Assembly (NCBI GenBank): GCA_024401095.1
Contig: JAKSLR010000022.1
Span: 1-52,591, forward strand
Direction: 5' to 3'
DNA from: Bacteroidaceae bacterium
GTDB taxonomy: Bacteria > Bacteroidota > Bacteroidia > Bacteroidales > Bacteroidaceae
Length of the DNA stretch: 52,591 nt
In this document: positions 43,501-52,591 of the stretch, one piece after another
How positions within the stretch are numbered: the first letter of the stretch is position 1
Layout: every line of letters begins with the position of its first letter
The notes under the pieces: model-generated
Told to the model about the DNA's origin: nothing
Databases searched by the model: none
Seen by the model: the letters and a program-made list of their open reading frames with translations, nothing else
Program-made: the position numbers and the translations under genes

Positions 43501-46221
43501 ATGGACAAGAAAAGAGTTTACACCTTCGGTAATGGACAGGCTGAAGGAAATGCTCAGATGCGTGAAGCACTGGGTGGTAAAGGAGCAAACTTGGCAGAAA
43601 TGAACCTCATCGGTGTGCCAGTTCCTCCAGGTTTTACAATCACAACCGACACTTGTAATGAATATTATGAATTGGGTCAGGAGAAGATTGTTGAAATTCT
43701 CAAGGACGATGTAAATAAGGCAGTAGCTCACACCGAGGCCCTTATGAACTGTAAGTTCGGTGATGTAGAGAACCCATTGTTGGTTTCTGTACGTTCAGGT
43801 GCTCGTGCTTCTATGCCAGGTATGATGGATACCATTCTAAACTTAGGTCTGAACGACGAAGTAGCAGAAGGTATGGTAAAGAAGACCAATAACCCACACT
43901 TCGTTTATGACTCATACCGCCGTTTCGTACAGATGTACGGTGACGTTGTATTAGGAATGAAGCCAGTTAACAAAGAAGATATTGACCCATTCGAGGCTAT
44001 CATCGAGAAGGTTAAGGAAGAACAGGGTGTAACTCTGGACAAGGATCTCTCTGTAGAGTCTCTGAAGAAGTTGGTTGCTCTCTTCAAGGCAGCTATCAAG
44101 GAGCAGACCGGTAGCGACTTCCCTACTGACCCAATGGAGCAGCTGTGGGGTGCTATCTGCGCTGTATTCCGCAGCTGGATGAACGAGCGTGCTATCCTGT
44201 ACAGAAAGATGGAGGGTATTCCTGACGAATGGGGTACAGCCGTTTCTGTAATGGCCATGGTATTCGGTAATATGGGTGACACTTCTGCAACTGGCGTATG
44301 CTTCTCTCGCGATGCTGGTAACGGTGAAAACCTGTTCAACGGTGAGTACCTGATCAACGCTCAGGGTGAGGACGTAGTAGCAGGTATCCGTACTCCACAG
44401 CAGATTACCAAGATTGGTTCTCAGCGTTGGGCTGAGCGTGCTGGTATCTCTGAAGAGGAGCGCGCAGCTAAGTACCCTTCTATGGAAGAGGCTATGCCAG
44501 AGTTGTATGCAGAGCTCGATGCACTGCAGGACAAGCTGGAGCACCACTATCACGATATGCAGGATATGGAGTTCACCGTACAGGAAGGCAAGCTGTGGTT
44601 CTTGCAGACTCGTAACGGTAAACGTACCGGTACTGCTATGGTAAAGATTGCCATGGACTTGGTTAAGGAAGGTTTGATTGACGAGAAGACCGCAATTTTG
44701 CGTTGTGAGCCTCAGAAGCTTGATGAGCTGTTGCACCCTGTATTTGACAAGGATGCTTTGAAGAAGGCTAAGGTTATCACTCAGGGTCTTCCAGCATCTC
44801 CAGGTGCTGCTTGCGGTCAGATTGTATTCCACGCTGACGATGCAAAGGCATGGCACGAGGATGGCAAGAAGGTTGTTATGGTTCGTATTGAGACTTCTCC
44901 AGAAGACTTGGCTGGTATGGCTGCTGCAGAGGGTATCCTTACCGCTCGTGGTGGTATGACTTCTCATGCTGCTGTTGTAGCTCGTGGTATGGGTAAGTGC
45001 TGTGTTTCTGGTGCAGGTGCTATCAACGTAAACTACAAGACCAAGACTGTAGAGATTGAGGGTGTTGTATACAAGGAAGGCGACTTCATTTCATTGAACG
45101 GTACTACCGGTCAGGTATATGCTGGTAAGATTCCTACTAAGGCAGCAGAATTATCTGGTGACTTCAAGGAACTGATGGATCTCTGCGACAAGTACACCAA
45201 GATGGAAATCCGTACTAACGCAGATACTCCACACGATGCAGAGGTAGCTCGCGCATTCGGTGCTAAGGGTATCGGCTTGACACGTACAGAGCACATGTTC
45301 TTCGATGACCAGAAGATTGTTGCAATGCGTGAAATGATCTTGGCAGACTCTGCAGAAGGTCGTGAGAAGGCATTGGCTAAATTGTTACCATACCAGAAGG
45401 CTGACTTCTATGGCATTTTGAAGGCTATGGACGGCTTGCACGTAAATATCCGCTTGCTTGACCCACCATTGCACGAGTTCGTACCACATGATTTAGCAGG
45501 TCAGCAGACCATGGCTGAAGAAATGGGCGTAACTGTAGAGGAAATCCAGAAGCGCGTAAACAGCTTGGCAGAGAACAACCCAATGTTGGGTCACCGTGGT
45601 TGCCGTCTGGGTATTACCTTCCCTGAAATCACTGCTATGCAGACTCGCGCTATCTTGGGCGCAGCTTGCCAGTTGAAGAAGGAAGGCCTTGATCCTCACC
45701 CAGAAATCATGGTTCCGCTGATTGGTATCCTATATGAGTTGAAGCAGCAGAAGGATATCATCAAGAAGGTAGCTGCAGAGGTATTTGCAGAAGAAGGTGT
45801 AGAGGTAGCATTCGAGATTGGTACTATGATTGAGATTCCTCGTGCAGCTCTGACCGCAGACCGTATCGCTACTGAAGCTGAGTACTTCTCATTCGGTACT
45901 AACGACTTGACTCAGATGACCTTCGGTTACTCTCGTGACGATATCGCAAGCTTCTTACCAGCATACCTAGAAAAGAAGATCTTGAAGGTAGACCCATTCC
46001 AGGTACTTGACCAGCACGGTGTTGGCCAGCTCATCGAGATGGCTGTACAGAAGGGTCGTACCGTACGTCCAGGCATGCGTACCGGTATCTGTGGTGAGCA
46101 CGGAGGTGAGCCTTCATCAGTTAAGTTCTGTGCAAAGGTTGGCATGAACTATGCTTCTTGCTCTCCATTCCGTGTGCCTATCGCACGTTTGGCTGCCGCG
46201 CAGGCTGCTGTAGAAGAATAA
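43501..46221 (+). CDS. ppdK: Pyruvate, phosphate dikinase
   Basis: The 906-residue protein reversibly converts pyruvate, ATP and phosphate to PEP, AMP and pyrophosphate. It has the N-terminal ATP-grasp domain (GGKGANLAEM, VSVRSGARASMPGMMDT), the phospho-His domain with His489 in GGMTSHAAVVARGMGKCC, and the C-terminal PEP barrel with Cys864 in GICGEHGGEPSS. In anaerobic Bacteroidales it joins glycolysis to the PEP-based succinate pathway. Codon use is strongly biased (GGT, GCT, CGT), as for a highly expressed gene. It is a single-gene unit with a terminator downstream. Confidence 0.97.
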   Translation: MDKKRVYTFGNGQAEGNAQMREALGGKGANLAEMNLIGVPVPPGFTITTDTCNEYYELGQEKIVEILKDDVNKAVAHTEALMNCKFGDVENPLLVSVRSGARASMPGMMDTILNLGLNDEVAEGMVKKTNNPHFVYDSYRRFVQMYGDVVLGMKPVNKEDIDPFEAIIEKVKEEQGVTLDKDLSVESLKKLVALFKAAIKEQTGSDFPTDPMEQLWGAICAVFRSWMNERAILYRKMEGIPDEWGTAVSVMAMVFGNMGDTSATGVCFSRDAGNGENLFNGEYLINAQGEDVVAGIRTPQQITKIGSQRWAERAGISEEERAAKYPSMEEAMPELYAELDALQDKLEHHYHDMQDMEFTVQEGKLWFLQTRNGKRTGTAMVKIAMDLVKEGLIDEKTAILRCEPQKLDELLHPVFDKDALKKAKVITQGLPASPGAACGQIVFHADDAKAWHEDGKKVVMVRIETSPEDLAGMAAAEGILTARGGMTSHAAVVARGMGKCCVSGAGAINVNYKTKTVEIEGVVYKEGDFISLNGTTGQVYAGKIPTKAAELSGDFKELMDLCDKYTKMEIRTNADTPHDAEVARAFGAKGIGLTRTEHMFFDDQKIVAMREMILADSAEGREKALAKLLPYQKADFYGILKAMDGLHVNIRLLDPPLHEFVPHDLAGQQTMAEEMGVTVEEIQKRVNSLAENNPMLGHRGCRLGITFPEITAMQTRAILGAACQLKKEGLDPHPEIMVPLIGILYELKQQKDIIKKVAAEVFAEEGVEVAFEIGTMIEIPRAALTADRIATEAEYFSFGTNDLTQMTFGYSRDDIASFLPAYLEKKILKVDPFQVLDQHGVGQLIEMAVQKGRTVRPGMRTGICGEHGGEPSSVKFCAKVGMNYASCSPFRVPIARLAAAQAAVEE

Positions 46222-46248
46222 ACGAAAAGTAAAATAACTAATGATAAT

Positions 46249-46278
46249 AAAGGCACTCCCATTACTGAGAGTGCCTTT
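46249..46278. terminator. Bidirectional terminator between ppdK and the esterase
   Basis: AAAGGCACTC pairs perfectly with GAGTGCCTTT across a ten-base loop. It lies between converging genes. Confidence 0.85.
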
Positions 46279-46299
46279 ATTATTTATTTACAAGCAAAA

Positions 46300-47712
46300 T
46301 TAATAACGCTGCTTACCATTCTCGTCCACACGCTTATTAGCATTTACAATGTTTGCAAATGGATTTGGGAAGTCTACCACAGGATCCTTCAGCACCTGTG
46401 CATTCATCCACTCGTAAATGTTGTTGTAACCCTGAGGAGCCACAGATCCACCACCGTTATTGCTTGGCTTAAGCTCACCACCTTGCTCCTGAGATGCAGT
46501 AACAGCATCGTTGAACAGGTAGCACCATGAGAAGTGACCGTAGAGCTTAGTGCCAGGGTTATCAATACCCTCTACACTCTCAAACATAGACATCCAAACG
46601 TTCTTCGCTCCAGCTTTTACCAGACGGTTGAAAGTAGGAATACAGTTTGCCTTAGGATCTACAGTTGTATCATCGTATGACTGAACAATCCAGATGTTCT
46701 CCTCTGTCAGAGCCTTAATCTCATTGTCAGAGATGTTGGCATCCAGATAAGCCTCGCAGGTAGGATAAGCAGCTGCAAAGAACTTAGGATTGCGGATCAG
46801 CATGTTCATGGTCATGTAGCCACCGTTTGAGCAACCACCCAGATACAGACGGTTAGCATCTACGTCAGGGTTCTCTGCCAAATAGTGCTGAATAGTAGCC
46901 ATCAGTACATCGCTGTACAGTGAAGGATACTGGCCTGTACCCATACCCTTAGAAGTATCCATCCACATGGTAGGACACTGAACTGCCAACACGTATGCAC
47001 CCTTGTCACCACCCTCGGTAGTGAAGTGTGACTGGATATCTTCACGAATCAGGGATACTACCTCATTACCCATCAATGCGATAGAAACATCGGTACCACC
47101 CTCGCCACCACCATGCAGCCAGATAATCAGCGGGTTCTTCTTACCATCCAGTTTCAGAGCCTGTGGTTCGTATGCACCGTAAGTCAAAGTCTGGCTACCA
47201 GTCTTACCGGTTGCAATACCAGTATAGGTACCACGACGGAAGAAGTCAGACTCAGAAAGGAAGTTGCGCAGAGCATGAGGAGTCTCGCACTCTACAGCGG
47301 TAAATTTCTGTCCAGCAGCCTTGATGGTCTTACCCTTAGCAAGAGAAACCTTTACAGGATAGGCAGTACTCCAGGTACCTCTACCCATTGCAATCAATGG
47401 CTGTGCCTTACGGTCAGCAACATTCTCCAAACCAAATGCCAGATAGTCACCATTGTCACACCACTCGCCACGGTCGTCGCAAGTATAGATGGCCTTTACT
47501 ACGCGCGCCACACCATTGGTCTCAACGGTAAACAACTTTGGATCTAGGGTCTCTACCTTCTTCTCAGGTTTAACTACTACCAGATTCACGGCTGTTGAAG
47601 CCTCATAGGCAGTCACGCGAACCACCTGATTCTTCATCTTCAGTGTCTGTGCATCCACAGGCATTGCTGCACACAAAGCTGCTGCAGCTAGTAACATTTT
47701 GATACTCTTCAT
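46300..47712 (-). CDS. Secreted PHB depolymerase/prolyl oligopeptidase-like esterase
   Basis: The protein has 470 residues with a signal peptide (AAAALCAAMPVDAQ, about 1-21). An Ig-like N-terminal region is followed by an alpha/beta hydrolase with oxyanion motif IIWLHGGGEGG, nucleophile in LGGCSNGGY (Ser), Asp in QSYDDTTVDP and His in YGHFSW. It resembles secreted esterases of the LpqC/PHB-depolymerase type that deacylate plant polysaccharides; substrate not assignable. Residue 400-420 has a Gly/Asn/Ser-rich linker. Transcribed from a box at 47757, divergent from the flavodoxin operon. Confidence 0.8.
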   Translation of the reverse strand: MKSIKMLLAAAALCAAMPVDAQTLKMKNQVVRVTAYEASTAVNLVVVKPEKKVETLDPKLFTVETNGVARVVKAIYTCDDRGEWCDNGDYLAFGLENVADRKAQPLIAMGRGTWSTAYPVKVSLAKGKTIKAAGQKFTAVECETPHALRNFLSESDFFRRGTYTGIATGKTGSQTLTYGAYEPQALKLDGKKNPLIIWLHGGGEGGTDVSIALMGNEVVSLIREDIQSHFTTEGGDKGAYVLAVQCPTMWMDTSKGMGTGQYPSLYSDVLMATIQHYLAENPDVDANRLYLGGCSNGGYMTMNMLIRNPKFFAAAYPTCEAYLDANISDNEIKALTEENIWIVQSYDDTTVDPKANCIPTFNRLVKAGAKNVWMSMFESVEGIDNPGTKLYGHFSWCYLFNDAVTASQEQGGELKPSNNGGGSVAPQGYNNIYEWMNAQVLKDPVVDFPNPFANIVNANKRVDENGKQRY

Positions 47713-47756
47713 CTGTTTTTACTTTATTTGGTTTTTGTTTAGTCTATTCGTAGGGA

Positions 47757-47764
47757 CAAAGATA
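47757..47764 (-). promoter_or_regulatory. -7 promoter box for the secreted esterase
   Basis: On the minus strand it reads TATCTTTG, an exact match, 44 bases before the start codon. Confidence 0.55.
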
Positions 47765-47897
47765 CAAAGAATAACGAGAATTTTTAAGGTTAAACCTACC
47801 AAATTGACAATAATACCCATTTTTATTAAAATATAGATACACAAATAATGGTAAAAATAACCGAATTAGTGGTATAAGGATAAACGGAGATAATGTA

Positions 47898-47905
47898 TAA
47901 CTTTG
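47898..47905 (+). promoter_or_regulatory. -7 promoter box for the flavodoxin operon
   Basis: TAACTTTG is an exact match 19 bases before the start codon. There is no TTG at the -33 spacing, which would fit an activator-dependent promoter; the AraC regulator encoded downstream is a candidate. Confidence 0.5.
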
Positions 47906-47924
47906 CATCATCAATTATTATAAC

Positions 47925-48992
47925 ATGAATCCCATGAGTGAAAAGTCATTCTTATCTTACCTGCTCTTCGTTCTAACAAGTCTTTTTACGATGGCTTGTC
48001 AGCATGAGGAACTTAATGAACAGCCTCCTTCTGACAGTAACATCCACATAAATGGAGAAAATGGAGAAAGTGGAGAAAAAGGGAATAATGGAAGCAGTGA
48101 AGGAAACGGAGAGACAAAAACTCTAGTCGTCTATTACAGCTACACAAACAATACGGAGCAGATTATCAATGACTTAAAGACCCTGATTAATGCCGATATA
48201 ATTGAAGTGGAGCCTGTAGAAAAAGGCCTCAACTATGCCGCAAACAACTACGCTATCGGTACAGAACAGCTCAATAAGATCAAGAACAATCCTAACAGTG
48301 AAAGCAGCTACCCTGCCATTGATTCTATCAAAGTGGACATGAGTAAGTACAACACCGTCATTATTGCAACCCCACTCTGGTGGAGCCAGATGGCAAGCAA
48401 CATGCAAACATTCCTCTTCAAGTACGGCAAAGAAATGGCAGACAAAAATGTTGGGCTCATCGTGAGTAGTCATAGTAGCGGTATCAGTGGCGTGGAAACA
48501 GATGCCAAACGACTTGTACCTAATGGCAAGTTCTTCACGAAGAGTCTTTGGATAAATGCCTCCCAACATTCTCAGCGAAAGTCTCTACTGGAACAATGGC
48601 TAAAAGATATTGACTACACAAATCTATCATCCAACATCACGAGCACTATGAATCTGAAAGTAAACAATCAAACAGTAAAAGTAAATCTTACCAAGAATAC
48701 CGCAACAGAAGCTCTTCTCACTCGTCTGAAAAATGGCCCTATAACCTACACTGCAAACGACTATGGCGGCTTTGAAAAGGTCGGAGCACTTGGTTTCTCA
48801 CTTCCATCAAGCGATACCGACATTACCACCGAAGCAGGCGACATCATGCTCTATACCAACAACCAGCTTTGCATCTTCTTCGACAGTAATTCCTGGCAAT
48901 ATACCCGCATTGGGAAAATAGAGGGAATGACCAAGGATCAGCTGAAGAATACATTCGGTGATGGACAGGTAAACATCACACTATCGTTGTAA
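47925..48992 (+). CDS. Flavodoxin-cyclophilin-like fusion lipoprotein
   Basis: The protein has 355 residues (ATG 47934 is an alternative start). A lipoprotein signal (FTMAC, Cys25) is followed by a Gly/Asn/Glu-rich linker (NGENGESGEKGNNG). A flavodoxin domain follows at about 65-225, with the FMN phosphate loop YYSYTNNTEQI and ATPLWWSQMASNM. At about 230-355 a cyclophilin-like beta-barrel of the COG2164/DUF3830-like type (YGGFEKVGALGFSLPSSD, GDIMLYTNNQLCIFFD) completes it. A flavodoxin on the outside of the inner membrane is unusual: FMN and electrons must be supplied there. It is first in a unit with an AraC regulator and a decarboxylase-cupin protein. Confidence 0.8.
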   Translation: MNPMSEKSFLSYLLFVLTSLFTMACQHEELNEQPPSDSNIHINGENGESGEKGNNGSSEGNGETKTLVVYYSYTNNTEQIINDLKTLINADIIEVEPVEKGLNYAANNYAIGTEQLNKIKNNPNSESSYPAIDSIKVDMSKYNTVIIATPLWWSQMASNMQTFLFKYGKEMADKNVGLIVSSHSSGISGVETDAKRLVPNGKFFTKSLWINASQHSQRKSLLEQWLKDIDYTNLSSNITSTMNLKVNNQTVKVNLTKNTATEALLTRLKNGPITYTANDYGGFEKVGALGFSLPSSDTDITTEAGDIMLYTNNQLCIFFDSNSWQYTRIGKIEGMTKDQLKNTFGDGQVNITLSL

Positions 48993-49062
48993 ATGCAATC
49001 GACATAGCAGTAACAGCTTCCCCTACCCTTCGTAAGTAATCTAATACTTAAATAAAGAAAAA

Positions 49063-50013
49063 ATGACAGAACATTTATTTGATTCCATACAAGCATTCAA
49101 CGACTTCAATGGATGTGAGACACTCCATCCATTGGTGAGCGTTGTGCATGTGACCAGCACAGAGCATATTCAAAAAAGCATTGATCATTATGGTCTCTAT
49201 GCCATTTACCTGAAGGAAAACAAGGGGTGCAAGATAGCATACGGACGTACTCCTTATGACTTTGAAGAGATGACCATAACCAGTTTTGCTCCAGGGCAAA
49301 GCATCAAGGTGGAGCCGATGGAGATTCCTGAAGGTGGACATGCAGATGAATTCGGAAATATTTATTCTGCCGATGGGCGTATAGTAGGGACTCAGTATGC
49401 CAAATACACCGCTTTAGCTTTCCACCCAGATTTCCTCAACCGCACTTCATTGGGCAAGAACATGAGGCGCTACGAATTCTTCGATTATACTTCAAACGAA
49501 GCATTACATCTTTCGGCACAAGAAATGGAAATCTTCCGTGGCGTACTCTCCATGATAGAACAAGAGTTACACCATCCTATCGACAAGCATACACGTGAGC
49601 TCATTGTTTCTAATATCGAACTGCTGCTCAATTATCTCCTGCGTTTCTACGACCGCCAGTTCATCACGCGCGAGGAAATCAATCATTCTGTAGTGAAGAA
49701 ATTCTTCTCGCTACTCGATGATTACATTTCCGAAAAGGCTGAACATGAAGGACTTCCATCAGTGGCCTATTTTGCCGACAAATGCTGCCTGTCAAACGGC
49801 TACTTCGGCACATTGATAAAAACAGAAACAGGACGCACAGCCAAAGATCTCATCAACGAACGCATTCTGGCTAAAGCCAAGGAACTGCTAAATTCTGACC
49901 TGCTGACAGTTACCCAGATCAGTGACCGCCTCGGATTCGAATATCCACAGCATTTCTTCCGTTTTTTCAAGTCATTGACAGGAAAGACCCCTAGACAATG
50001 GAGAACAGCATAA
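49063..50013 (+). CDS. AraC family transcriptional regulator
   Basis: The protein has 316 residues. The N-terminal 190 residues form a cupin-like sensor region; the C-terminal 100 form the paired helix-turn-helix domain, with SVAYFADKCCLSNGYFGTLI as the first and VTQISDRLGFEYPQHFFRFF as the second, ending KTPRQWR. Placement between the flavodoxin lipoprotein (70 bases up) and the decarboxylase-cupin gene (31 bases down) suggests it regulates this cluster. No effector can be named. Confidence 0.9.
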   Translation: MTEHLFDSIQAFNDFNGCETLHPLVSVVHVTSTEHIQKSIDHYGLYAIYLKENKGCKIAYGRTPYDFEEMTITSFAPGQSIKVEPMEIPEGGHADEFGNIYSADGRIVGTQYAKYTALAFHPDFLNRTSLGKNMRRYEFFDYTSNEALHLSAQEMEIFRGVLSMIEQELHHPIDKHTRELIVSNIELLLNYLLRFYDRQFITREEINHSVVKKFFSLLDDYISEKAEHEGLPSVAYFADKCCLSNGYFGTLIKTETGRTAKDLINERILAKAKELLNSDLLTVTQISDRLGFEYPQHFFRFFKSLTGKTPRQWRTA

Positions 50014-50044
50014 CACCCCATATAAAATTAAATAAAGTACAAGA

Positions 50045-51106
50045 ATGAAACGTTTATTATCCATCTTTTTATTCATGTTCACTATGGCAACAATATTATT
50101 CGCACAATCACTTACTGACCGCCAAAAGCATCTGGCTACCCTTGCAGCACTGGAAGCTCAGGGAAATCTTACCCGACTGGAACCCGCAGTGAAGGAGGCT
50201 CTGGAAAGCGGTATTACCATCAATGAAATAAAAGAGGCATTCTCACAGCTATATGCCTACACCGGTTTTCCTCGCTCACTTAATGCACTTAGCGTATTAA
50301 GCAAAGTGATGGAAAACGGGAACTATGAAGAAGGCAAGCCATGGATTCGCCCTGCACTTTGGGATGATGCCAAGAAAGCATTGGAGAAGGGAACTGAAGT
50401 TCAAACAGCTCTGGCCGGACAACCCGTGACAAACACATTCAGCCCTCAGAATGACTATTACCTGAAATCACATCTTTTTGGTGATATCTTTGCAGGAGAA
50501 CAGCTCTCGGCTGCCGATCGTGAGATTGTTACCGTAGCAGCACTCTCTGCCCTGAAGGGTACTGAGAGCCAACTAGCTTTTCACAAAGGCGCTGCAGTAA
50601 AAATGGGTAATACACAGGAAACAGTGGATGCACTCTGTCAGTTCCTCTCTGCTAATGGCTACAGTCAGATAGATTGTGCAGCCGATGCAGAAGGCGATTG
50701 GGCAAAAGGTGGTCCTAACACCTATAGCCAATATTTTACAGGACAAAGTTATCTGGCAAATATCCAGCCAGCCAATATTTCAGAAGGAGAAAGCACACTT
50801 GCAAATTACGCCAATGTAACCTTCGAACCAGGTTGCCGCAACAACTGGCACATCCATCATGGAGCACACCAGATACTTATCTGCGTGAGTGGTGAGGGTA
50901 TCTATCAGGAATGGGGCAAGCAACCTATTATGTTGAAGCCTGGCATGATTATTGACATCCCTAACGAAGTGAAACATTGGCATGGAGCCACCAAGGGTTC
51001 ATGGTTTCAGCATCTTTCGAACATTGTGCTGATTGGTTCAGAAAAGGAAAGTCATGAATGGCTCGAACCAGTAACAGACGAACAGTATACCGAAGCAAAC
51101 AAGTAA
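50045..51106 (+). CDS. Secreted carboxymuconolactone decarboxylase-like protein with cupin domain
   Basis: The protein has 353 residues with a signal peptide (FLFMFTMATILFAQ, about 1-20). Two helical carboxymuconolactone decarboxylase-like units follow (about 25-100 and 125-205), the second with AALSALKGTESQLAFHKGAAV. It lacks the CxxC that AhpD-type peroxidases use, so it is probably not one. The C-terminal cupin (about 245-335) has metal-type histidines in NWHIHHGAHQ and EVKHWHGA. The family is common in Bacteroidetes near flavodoxins and aldo-keto reductases; reaction unknown. Confidence 0.85.
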   Translation: MKRLLSIFLFMFTMATILFAQSLTDRQKHLATLAALEAQGNLTRLEPAVKEALESGITINEIKEAFSQLYAYTGFPRSLNALSVLSKVMENGNYEEGKPWIRPALWDDAKKALEKGTEVQTALAGQPVTNTFSPQNDYYLKSHLFGDIFAGEQLSAADREIVTVAALSALKGTESQLAFHKGAAVKMGNTQETVDALCQFLSANGYSQIDCAADAEGDWAKGGPNTYSQYFTGQSYLANIQPANISEGESTLANYANVTFEPGCRNNWHIHHGAHQILICVSGEGIYQEWGKQPIMLKPGMIIDIPNEVKHWHGATKGSWFQHLSNIVLIGSEKESHEWLEPVTDEQYTEANK

Positions 51107-51111
51107 GATAA

Positions 51112-52428
<1,317 letters not shown>

Positions 52429-52466
52429 ATTCGAACGTCCTTTTTTCAAGACAATTATTAATGTTG

Positions 52467-52507
52467 GGTTGGCGTGAACTATAGATTTAGTCACGCCAAC
52501 CTTTTTT
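52467..52507 (+). terminator. Terminator after the CE1-like esterase
   Basis: GGTTGGCGTGA at 52467-52477 pairs perfectly with TCACGCCAACC at 52491-52501, followed by six T. Confidence 0.9.
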
Positions 52508-52591
52508 AACTCTTCACCTCTTCACCTTTTAATGCTATCTATCTGAACTATAGATAATTATAGTGGTGAAGAGTTCTTCTGACTCTTCACC
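52508..52591. repeat. CTCTTCACC direct and inverted repeats
   Basis: CTCTTCACC occurs at 52510-52518, 52518-52526 and 52583-52591, and its complement GGTGAAGAG at 52565-52573. The last inverted copy and the window-end copy form a 10-base perfect hairpin. GAACTATAGAT also occurs twice, once in the terminator loop (52476-52486) and once at 52545-52555. The element runs off the right edge. Confidence 0.6.

Noticed and set aside
43951..44967. 338-codon minus-strand open frame inside ppdK
   Set aside because: ppdK codon bias (GGT, GCT, CGT) leaves the antisense free of stops; the plus-strand protein is certain.
52508..52591. CRISPR array at the window end
   Set aside because: The repeats are nine or ten bases, irregularly spaced and partly inverted; no cas gene is present.

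Overview
The window looks like a chromosomal segment of a gut-type Bacteroidales bacterium, most likely in or near Prevotellaceae. The evidence is the recurrent Bacteroidetes promoter box TAnnTTTG in front of most transcription units, a fused SecDF, several Bacteroidetes-restricted families (DUF2723, DUF3836, DUF4271, DUF5009), a hemD-rnpA-yidD cluster, and many SpII lipoproteins. There is no insertion sequence, phage gene, CRISPR array or rRNA. One tRNA is present (Gln, UUG). Species identity is inference.

Layout. 1-6.2 kb: the tail of a flavin oxidoreductase, an OFA-type MFS transporter overlapping a secreted GH2 glycosidase, a GH30 lipoprotein and a small lipoprotein. 6.2-9.8 kb: a TSUP permease, a DUF3836 protein, a small lipoprotein, a membrane-anchored EEP phosphatase/nuclease, and two diverged copies of a promoter/leader module, the second of which leads into a gene-free stretch that looks like a structured small RNA. 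9.8-14.5 kb: the helicase HrpB, converging on an alpha/beta hydrolase and DUF5009 pair. 14.5-23.9 kb: one long probable operon (U32 RNA hydroxylase, THUMP rRNA methyltransferase, DPP IV peptidase, purD, two membrane proteins, zinc-type ABC binding protein and ATPase but no permease). 24-29 kb: DUF2723, polysaccharide deacetylase, queG and tRNA-Gln. 29-39 kb, mainly minus strand: tyrS; the metK-DUF4271-hemD-rnpA-yidD-tatD operon; a CoA-transferase; RNase H; argS; HU. 39-46 kb: rhomboid protease, secDF, ppdK. 46-52.6 kb: accessory secreted hydrolases and a flavodoxin / AraC / carboxymuconolactone decarboxylase-cupin cluster, ending in a CE1-like esterase and a repeat-rich intergenic stretch.

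Working together: housekeeping functions (translation, SAM synthesis, protein export, PEP/pyruvate and acetate/succinate metabolism) are interleaved with secreted enzymes for glycan and peptide breakdown, as expected of a saccharolytic anaerobe.

Most worth checking: (1) the duplicated leader module near 7.63-7.78 and 9.46-9.61 kb, with TTAGGACTT near the 5' end and its exact complement near the 3' end of each predicted transcript, the second without a gene; (2) a metK leader at about 34.63-34.68 kb that can be folded like a SAM-II riboswitch with swapped pseudoknot bases; (3) a possibly leaderless hrpB mRNA. All comparisons to families are from memory; no database search or folding program was run.
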